A stretch of 12,402 nt of DNA from Jimgerdemannia flammicorona (Eukaryota > Mucoromycota > Endogonomycetes > Endogonales > Endogonaceae): positions 1 through 12,402 of the forward strand of contig RBNI01005564.1 in assembly GCA_003990745.1 (NCBI GenBank). The letters run 5' to 3'. Made by a program: the position numbers and the translations under genes. The notes beneath the pieces are model-generated. The model made no database searches. It had not been told where the DNA came from and saw nothing but the letters and a program-made list of their open reading frames with translations. Positions 6,198-12,402 of this stretch are shown in pieces (the stretch's first letter is position 1; every line of letters begins with the position of its first letter).

Positions 6198-9100
6198 TCA
6201 ACCTATCTCACAGGGACCCCCCCCCTCCCTAGTTCCTACAAATGATATCCCATCCACCTTCACCATAACTCTACCACCGCTCTTCTCTACAATCCTCCTC
6301 ACTAGTCCTTTATGCCTCCCCCCCTTGGGGCCCCAACCAATCCACCATGCCCTGAAGAGCTCGAGCATCAGCTCCTCCCACCTCACTACCCTCAGTCTCA
6401 CCGGCCTCCGGGGGCCCTCCTCAAAGATGCTCCTCCAGTGTTCCACGAGTCCCACCCATATTGCAATGGTCCAATCAACTGTCAGCCACTCATTCCCCAC
6501 TCCCCCCACCAGATGCCGACACTCCCAACCTCTCTCCTACTATTCTCCAAAAATTCTCCATACTCTTGCACTCTTCCAGTCAATGTTCAGGAGTCTGCAC
6601 CACCCTGCCCTCCTGCCCTACATTATGATACTCCTCACAATCAAAGACCCTGCCATCTACCAGATGACCAGCCCTAAAGTTGAGCATCATATTTCTACAC
6701 AACAGCCTCCACCATGCTACCCAGAGTTTTGGCGGGAGCTACCTTGACACCACCTTGATCCAAGACCAGATGCCTGCCCAGTCCCATCTCTCCCCAATCC
6801 CAGCCCCTTGCCAGGTCTCTGGCCAAAGGTCCTGCCCCAGACCCCTAAGGCACTCCATACCCTCCTCTAAGTAGAAGTTCTCGACCAGATTCCCTCCCAA
6901 CAAGAGCCTGTCCCACCTCCACATCTCCAGACCCCAGTCCTCATCCCCTTCAGTACCTCGCCAACGGATCCCAATGCAGTGGGCCCCATCCACCACTCCC
7001 CACCAGAATCCTTTGTATCGCATCCTCTGGCTACCATCCAAGGCCATCAAGGACAGTAGATCACCTGAGCCACCCTGTGGCGACACCCTCACCTCCTACA
7101 AACGCTGCATAAGAGGCACCCATTCTCCTTCTCTCAACTCACTGGCCCTCTTCATCCACCATGCCCTCAAGCAGAGAAGCCTCTTGGGAAAGTCCACCAG
7201 GCCGAGTCCTCCACGATCCACAGGAAGTGCTAGTACCTCCCAGCCAATCTGACTCCGGCATCCAGCCCAGAGCCAAGAGCAGGCTATCTTGAGAAGCTTT
7301 TTAACCACCCACTTAGGGAAGTCCAAATGGTAGTCCAGATACCAAAGCTTCAGCATCCAATACACATTCAGAACAGTTACCCTTCCCACCAGCGACACCT
7401 GTCTACCACCCCAACTCATCAGTACTTTCCCCCATTCTACCAGCTTGCCCTCCCACCACTCCTTGGAGAGTAAAGAGCCATACACTGAGAAATAGATACC
7501 CAAGTACCATACCACTCCTTCAGCCGGGACAATTGTTCCAATGACGTCCCCCCCTATGACTCCTTCCCTAAGGACCATTATCTCACACTTGTGCCAGTTG
7601 AGTTTCACCCCAGAACATCTCTCATACCACTCAACTGTCACCTTGAGCATGGCCACACCTGTCACCGAGCCCAATCCAACCACCATATCATCTGCAAAGA
7701 CCCCCACCTTCTAATTGATGCCCAAGATATTCAGTCCACCAACTCTGTGCTGGATCCGATCCAACAACAGCTCCAGGGCGAAGGCATAAAGGATAGGTGA
7801 CAGCGGATCCCCCTGAGGCACCCCCCTCCCCAAGGGGAAGGAAGCCCCCCTGTATCCATTTGCCAGAATCGCAGCCCTACTCCCTTCCAGTAGTCCAATA
7901 AGAGACCAATACATGCCCACTGGTACCCCAATGCGCTCCAGTACCTTCTCTAACCATACTCTCTGAACCCTATCATAGGCCTTCTCCTGGTCCAAGAAGA
8001 CCAAGCGGCCATCCACACCTGCAGCCCTAGCGCCTTCAATGACATCATGAACCCATGCCGTGCTATCTCAGATTAGTCGGCCCCCAACAAAGCCTCTCTG
8101 CTCCTTCCCTAGCACCTGTTGGGCCACTCCCTGTAATCTCGCCACCAGGATTTTGGTGACCAACTTGTGGTCCATATCCAGCAACATAATTGGCCTCCAA
8201 TTCTTCCAGTCCTCCTTATGCCCTTTGTCCTTGTACAGCAAGGATACCAGCCCCAACTGCTGCCCTCCAATCCACTCCCCATTACTGATGACTGCATCAC
8301 ACATCAGCAATATCTCCTTCAGAACCTCCTCTACGGATGCCATATGTTTCCAAAAGTCCCAAGGCAAACCATCCTCCCCAGGTGCCGTTCCCAGGGTCAT
8401 TGATACCAGAACTCAAAGGATCTCCTCTCCCAAAACTGGTTGGCCAAGATCCCCCAACCCTGCTGCAGGATTCGGGTGCCACTCTTCTAGATGCTGCTCA
8501 ATGTCCTACACCACCTCCCCTCCCTCCTCTTCACTCCAGAGGTTACTCCAGCAGGTGCTCAGTTGGCCAAGGATCCCCTACACACCTAATACTATCTCTC
8601 TCTCATCATTAAGGACTCCTTCCCACCAGTGTCTTGCTCCCCTAGCATGAAGAAGACGGGACAAAAACCTTGTGGGCCTTTCTCCTTCTTCCAATCCCTA
8701 CCACCATAACCTTGCTGCCATAGTCTGAGCCTGCACCACCTCCTCCTTCCTCAACAGATTCTGCAGTTCCACTACTTCCAGCTTAGCCTGCTTAGCCTGC
8801 CAGTCCAATACCTTCTCCTCCTCCAGTAACCCAGCCCAATTCAGGAGTAATCTTTCTAGTCTCCTAGATGCCCATCGGACTCATCTCCTCCGCTGAGCAC
8901 CTCTCTCCCTCCCCACTTCCCCCCAGTACCTCTGAGCTTCGGATTTCAATCTATGCCACCTATCTCCAATCCTCATCCCAGCTTGCCTCCAAATATTAAC
9001 CTTGGATCGTACCTCTACCACCCACGCATTCTACAGGTCCATCTCATCCAGCAATGAAGAGTTCAGATGCCAATGTCCTGGCCCCTCTCCACTCTCTCCA

Positions 9101-9780
9101 AACCTCCCACCTCCTCAAATACCCCAGTGATCTGACCAAGGGCACCACTCGACCTCCATCATCTCCCAAACTGTTTTGCCCCAACACTCAGCAGTCAGAA
9201 TCCAATCAATCCTAGTACCAAGTCCTCCCATCCAGTGAGTATATAAACATCAATCCACATCCTAAAGTCTCATGGTGTCCACCAGTGAGCTGAGCCTTTC
9301 CACCTCTTCCCATTCCTCCAATCCCCCACTCCTTTCTACCATACCCCGTCCCCCATCAGTTCTGTCCAGTCTACTCTCCCATACCATATTAAAATTACCT
9401 CCCAGACAATCCACCCCAGCCTCCACCAAGAGCCCAGAATCCTGCAGATCTCCAATCCACGCCACTCAGGTCCCCCTCTCAGCTGGACAGTAACAAGATC
9501 TCACCACAATTGAGTTCCATCCAGGCCTCTGCCACATCCCCCATACTAATCTACTACCCCAATGTCCAGTATCCGCAATGTCCCCTTTCCCCTTCCTAAC
9601 CAGGATTCCCACTTTACCCCACCAAACTGCCTCTCCACCCCACTCTCTTATCCATTCCAGTACATCTTCCTCCCCCTCACACCATACATCTTAAAGTAAG
9701 AAGATATCTGCCTCCAGTTTCTTCAGCCATCCAAAAATCATATGTCATCTCTCAGTCCCTCTAAGCACATTGATGTTCAT
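6198..9780 (-). pseudogene. LINE ORF2: endonuclease-reverse transcriptase, with stops and a frameshift
   Basis: The enzyme nicks target DNA and copies its own RNA. The endonuclease starts at about 9780 (MNINVLRGTER, LEADIFLLQDVW) and has GGNFN at 9388-9402, where the catalytic Asp of GDFN reads Asn, then RIDWIL and an intact SDH near 9130. The reverse transcriptase follows: DKGHKEDWKNWRPIMLLD, GFVGGRLI, FLDQEKAYDRV (Asp at 7990-7992), GVPQGDPLSPILYAFALE and FADD (7687-7698), so its catalytic Asp residues are kept. The thumb and C-terminal part include SWGGRQVSLVGRV and RGGLGLVDFPKRL, and a Cys/His stretch ends in H-x4-C. About sixteen in-frame stops interrupt it, including TAG at 7711-7713 just before FADD. 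A shift at the G run near 6500-6508 moves the last ~100 codons to another frame (NEWLTVDWTIAIWVG). Usual length is about 1200 residues, so nearly all is present. Confidence 0.92.
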
Positions 9781-9843
9781 AGAAAAAATGTTGGTTGTAC
9801 TATTCATAGCGAAATATTTGATATTATTGATTTCCCACATCTA
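9781..9843 (-). other. ORF1-ORF2 junction (TAG directly followed by ATG)
   Basis: The ORF1 stop TAG (9841-9843) is followed with no gap by ATG (9838-9840). The frame stays open through two further ATGs to the endonuclease start at 9780. The linker is much more AT-rich than the rest of the LINE. ORF1 and ORF2 are in the same frame, so either the two were one frame and TAG derives from CAG, or ORF2 is translated by termination-reinitiation. Confidence 0.5.
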
Positions 9844-10326
9844 CAGTTCCATACTCACTTCCTCTCCAGCCAGATCCAGATTCCGCTCCACCGCAATCTC
9901 ATCCTCCACATTTTGCTGTTCATCCAGAGCTGCCAACAATTCTGCACAGTCCTCACCATCCACTATCTCCATTGATGCCCAGTGCTCCTCATACACCACC
10001 TACCACTTTTTCAGTCTCTTCCGTGGCCCCCACAGATAAGCTGCCCTCTCGTTAGCAATACCCAAGAGTGTTGCCTCCCTCGCCTCAGTGACCTCATACT
10101 CCTTCGCCTCCAAGAGAGCTGCCATCATCTCATCTCTCAACTTCCTCACGACCTCCTCTTCTTGCAACACTCACCCCCAGAATTCCTCACTGATCACCTG
10201 GAAGTCGATCTCCCCCAGTTCCTTGGCCACCATATTCTGCAGTGCCCTCAATAGTCACTTCTCCCCCCCAACTACCTCAGCTGCCTGCACCAAATCTGCC
10301 TCTCCTTCCTTCCTTTCCTCAGTTTG
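9841..10326 (-). pseudogene. C-terminal part of LINE ORF1
   Basis: The frame opens at the 5' edge of the element without a start codon and runs about 160 codons to TAG at 9841-9843. It is rich in Glu, Lys, Leu and Ala (EERKEGEADLVQAAEVVGGE, LRDEMMAALLEAKEYEVTEA), consistent with a coiled coil like those in ORF1 RNA-binding proteins. Three internal stops are visible, each one G-to-A from TGG or one C-to-T from CAG. It ends immediately before an ATG in the ORF2 frame. No RRM or zinc knuckle is present in this remnant; those would lie in the missing N-terminal part. Confidence 0.7.
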
Positions 10327-10341
10327 CAAATCAGCTATATA
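10327..10341 (+). repeat. 15-bp target-site duplication, right copy
   Basis: CAAATCAGCTATATA is identical to 6089-6103. It marks the truncated 5' end of the LINE and the point where the interrupted plus-strand frame resumes. Confidence 0.9.
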
Positions 10342-10468
10342 GTTCAATAGTTATTAGAGATGAGGAAGTTTTGAATAGTTTATCTCTGAGTATTTGTCAC
10401 AGAATCTTAAAAGCTATGCACCACTATAATAAATTTTTTGGAAACTTAGAAAAGCAAAAAAATCTGTA
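10342..10468 (+). pseudogene. 3' half of the coding frame split by the LINE
   Basis: Counting only one copy of the 15-bp duplication, the frame from 5771-6103 continues here in exact register: SSIVIRDEEVLNSLSLSICH, RILKAMHHYNKFFGNLEKQK, then TAG at 10466-10468. Beyond that stop the same frame stays readable to about 10600, with stops that could each derive from TGG or CAG (ILYIFGS, FLYYILVFKYLVEV, YLFFRFFFSTKELSFL). The true end may therefore lie further right. The family is not recognised. The match in reading frame across a 4.2-kb insertion is the main reason to believe it was a real coding sequence. Confidence 0.55.
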
Positions 10469-10612
10469 GATACTTTATATATTTGGTAGCTGATTTTTAT
10501 ATTATATCTTAGTTTTTAAATATTTAGTAGAAGTTTGACAGATATAGTATCTTTTCTTCAGATTTTTTTTTTCAACTAAAGAATTGTCCTTTTTGTAGGC
10601 CTATTAATTTAT
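10469..10612 (+). other. AT-rich continuation of the split frame
   Basis: It holds the possible extension described for 10342-10468, a run of nine T at 10564-10572 and no other feature. It ends at the first foldback element. Confidence 0.4.
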
Positions 10613-10864
10613 ACTAGTTGACTCCTAATTCAGTTTGGTTTATTATTCTAAGATTCTAGCTCTTAAGGTAAATTAGAGCTAGCTCAAATTGACCTGAACT
10701 TATTATATAATAAATTCAAATTTGAACTAATTTAAATTCATCACATAATAAATTTAGATTAGTTTAAATTCATTATATGATGAATTTGAATTAGCTTGAA
10801 TCAGTCATATAGTTGACAAATTCAAATCAGATTTGAATTTTCCTAACTTGATTAGAGCACTAGT
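10613..10864. mobile_element. Foldback (MITE-like) element 1
   Basis: The left end ACTAGTTGACTCCTAATTCA and the inverted right end (reverse complement ACTAGTGCTCTAATCAAGTT) form an imperfect terminal inverted repeat. The interior is AATTTGAATT-rich and forms a hairpin with arms 10727-10756 and 10764-10793. There is no coding capacity. The right terminus GCACTAGT is the same as that of the element at 11061-11396. A TAT on each side may be a target duplication, but it is too short to be sure. Confidence 0.5.
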
Positions 10865-11060
10865 TATAGAGTAGTAGAAGAAAGACAATAGTGATGAGTT
10901 ACCTCTTTATTAGTATTAGATCAGTATCTTCTCTACTTTTTTATAGTTTCTGATATCTCTGGCTATATCTGAGATATATATATACTCATTTTAGTATAGT
11001 ACCTTCTTTCTTTTACTATTATTAATAAGATATCAAATTGATATATTATAGACTATATAG
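10865..11060. other. TA-rich spacer without genes
   Basis: It lies between the two foldback elements. It is TA-rich with short AGTAG and GATAT runs and (TA)n at about 10976-10983. No gene, RNA or ordered repeat is seen. Confidence 0.6.
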
Positions 11061-11396
11061 AGTAGTGCTCCCAATGAATTAAATTAAATCAAATTTGACC
11101 CAAATTCAATTTTATTTGATCAAATCAAAGGTCTAATTTGATTTAATTTAAATTGAATTAAGGTTTAATTTAATTCAAGATTTGATTAGAACTCTATTTT
11201 TTAAAATATAATAACTTAATAAAAATATGTCCAAATTTAATAATCTTTAGCTTGTTAAATTTGAACATATTTTTATTAAGTTATTATATTTCTAAAAATA
11301 GAGTTCAAATTAGACTCTTAATTCAATTTAATTCAATTTGAATAATTCTCAATTCAATTCAATTCAAATTAATCCAATTCATTTAAAAGCACTAGT
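11061..11396. mobile_element. Foldback (MITE-like) element 2
   Basis: The left end TAGTGCTCCCAATGAATT and the reverse complement of the right end, TAGTGCTTTTAAATGAATT, match with one indel and transitions. Almost the whole 336 bp folds back on itself. The strongest part is 11190-11243 against 11252-11305, 54 bases each with about four mismatches and an 8-base loop. No frame is open. Such elements move with a transposase from elsewhere; none is visible here. Confidence 0.6.
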
Positions 11397-12402
11397 AGAG
11401 ATTTAGCCAACCTTAGATATTAAGTATTAGTATAAATTTCAGTAAATCCTTAGTATCTGTAGTAGACTTTCTAAGCTTTAGTGAGCTTTCTAGTAAGTAT
11501 ATAGTTCTGATATAGGTGACTGCTTTTTAGATAGTATTAGATTAAGAGGAGAGATGGCTGTTATAGATAAGAGAAAGAGTAATTATAGTAGATCAGTAGG
11601 ATACCAGACTAGTGATAGTCATTAGAGTTGAGATAAATACTATATCAATAGAATCTTCTAATTAGTATAGAGCAATTAGATAATAGATATTATTCTTAGC
11701 TACTTTTAGTATACTATAGTATTACTTAAATATTATTGAGAGATCTGAGGCTATCTGAATTAGACATCTTAGCTATACTTAACTAGAACTAAAAGCTGAT
11801 ATAGCAACATAATTGAAGTCTATAGGCTTGAGTAGTGAAGTATTGGAAATCTTCTCTCATCTAATATATAAGTTCTCTACTTATCTTACTCAAGTCCTAT
11901 CTACTATTCTGTATTTTTGAGAAGTTTTTTCTTTATCTATTATTCTGTTTGGAATAGTGAGAACTATTCTATTTAGCTCAGATATAGTCTTATATATATA
12001 TTGGGGTTTCAGATATATATCTTTGATCATTAGTATATAATTACTTTTTCTCTAATAGTAAAAAGAGTATAATATATAGAATGAGATACAGATACTAATG
12101 TCCTACTATATGTAGTATAATCAAACTGCTGGACAATAGTTAGCCTAGGTTTAATAAGAATATAGTACTTGAAGAAAGGTATAAAAGAGTTTTGGCTTAT
12201 ATAGTTTAAGTTCTCTTCTAATAAAATCTACAGAATATATGTAGAGTCTGTTAAAAAAAAAAAAAAAAATAGATGAGAGTAATAATATCTAAAAAGCAGA
12301 AAAATTAATAAAAAAAGTTAATTAATAAAATTTAAAAATAAAAGTATTAAAGATGATAAAAAAAAAATAAATAAATAAAAAAACTTAAAAGTTTATTAAT
12401 TA
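11397..12402. other. TA-rich right flank, no gene recognised
   Basis: All six frames are closed by frequent TAG, TAA and TGA. The sequence is dominated by TA with few CA, TG or CG steps, the look of DNA heavily mutated from C to T at CA and CG. It may be an old repeat, but I cannot name it on either strand. It includes a (TA)n stretch at about 11990-12000 and an uninterrupted run of 17 A at 12253-12269. The last ~100 bases become almost pure A/T like the left end. Confidence 0.6.

Larger units (their letters stand above)
6104..10326 (-). mobile_element. 5'-truncated Tad/L1-like LINE with target-site duplication
   Basis: On the minus strand the 4.2-kb element holds the C-terminal part of ORF1, a nearly complete ORF2 with apurinic-type endonuclease and reverse transcriptase, an AATAAA signal and a poly(A) tail at 6111-6135. 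The 15-bp duplication marks both ends. The 5' end falls inside ORF1, which is common when target-primed reverse transcription stops early. The composition is clearly more GC-rich than everything around it and strongly purine-rich on the coding strand. Stops occur in both ORFs, mostly explicable as CAG/CAA to TAG/TAA and TGG/CGA to TGA/TAG. Clade placement (Tad-like, fungal) comes from the look of the RT and is not proven. Confidence 0.92.

Noticed and set aside
6739..7092. 117-codon minus-strand frame as a separate gene
   Set aside because: It is in the same frame as the RT upstream and separated only by a TAG, so it is part of LINE ORF2.
6312..8650. Several plus-strand Pro/Ser-rich open frames
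   Set aside because: They are antisense to LINE ORF2. Their composition is the mirror of its purine-rich codons and they carry no domain.
9742..10254. Plus-strand open frames in three registers
   Set aside because: They overlap the LINE ORF1/ORF2 coding strand in antisense, with low-complexity Ser/His/Leu content.
10613..11396. Transcription terminators or CRISPR repeats in the inverted repeats
   Set aside because: The arms are long and AT-rich without spacer periodicity, and the shared termini fit transposable foldback elements better.

Overview
The window reads as a transposon-dense, mutation-scarred eukaryotic locus. A filamentous fungus is the most likely source. The evidence is a Ty3/gypsy-type integrase with a C-terminal chromodomain (a chromovirus), a LINE with a Tad/L1-style endonuclease and reverse transcriptase, and C-to-T/G-to-A mutation of repeats on both strands that looks like repeat-induced point mutation (RIP) or deamination of methylated cytosine. 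I find no intact host gene, no bacterial operon, no CRISPR array and no convincing functional RNA gene.

Layout. 1-337 is A/T-only-like flank. 338-5770 is a minus-strand LTR retrotransposon in partial tandem: LTR 5591-5770, gag-like frame from 5480, a long unidentified frame, integrase about 3.2-2.1 kb, chromodomain about 2.0-1.87 kb, polypurine tract 1428-1443, LTR 1244-1427, then the start of a second internal region (gag from 1133) cut off at about 338. The LTRs share TGTAAGT...ACTTACA ends. No protease, reverse transcriptase or RNase H is recognisable between gag and integrase. 5771-6103 is a plus-strand reading frame of unknown function that continues at 10342-10468. Its two halves are separated by a minus-strand LINE at 6104-10326, which is flanked by a perfect 15-bp target-site duplication (6089-6103 and 10327-10341). 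The LINE is 5'-truncated inside ORF1. It has a nearly full-length ORF2 (endonuclease, RT, Cys/His tail) with many in-frame stops and one frameshift, plus an AATAAA signal and a poly(A) tail.

10613-10864 and 11061-11396 are two AT-rich foldback (MITE-like) elements whose ends share an ACTAGTGC-type terminus. The second contains a hairpin with 54-nt arms. The remaining right flank (to 12402) is TA-rich and holds nothing I can identify as a gene.

No genes act together in a pathway here. The story is one of layers: an unknown coding sequence next to a gypsy element, later split by a LINE, with the older layers decayed mainly by transitions. Comparing the two gypsy copies reveals many sites that read TG in one and CA in the other, implying lost CG ancestors, together with CA-to-TA changes. 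All functional statements rest on reading motifs by eye; no database search was possible.
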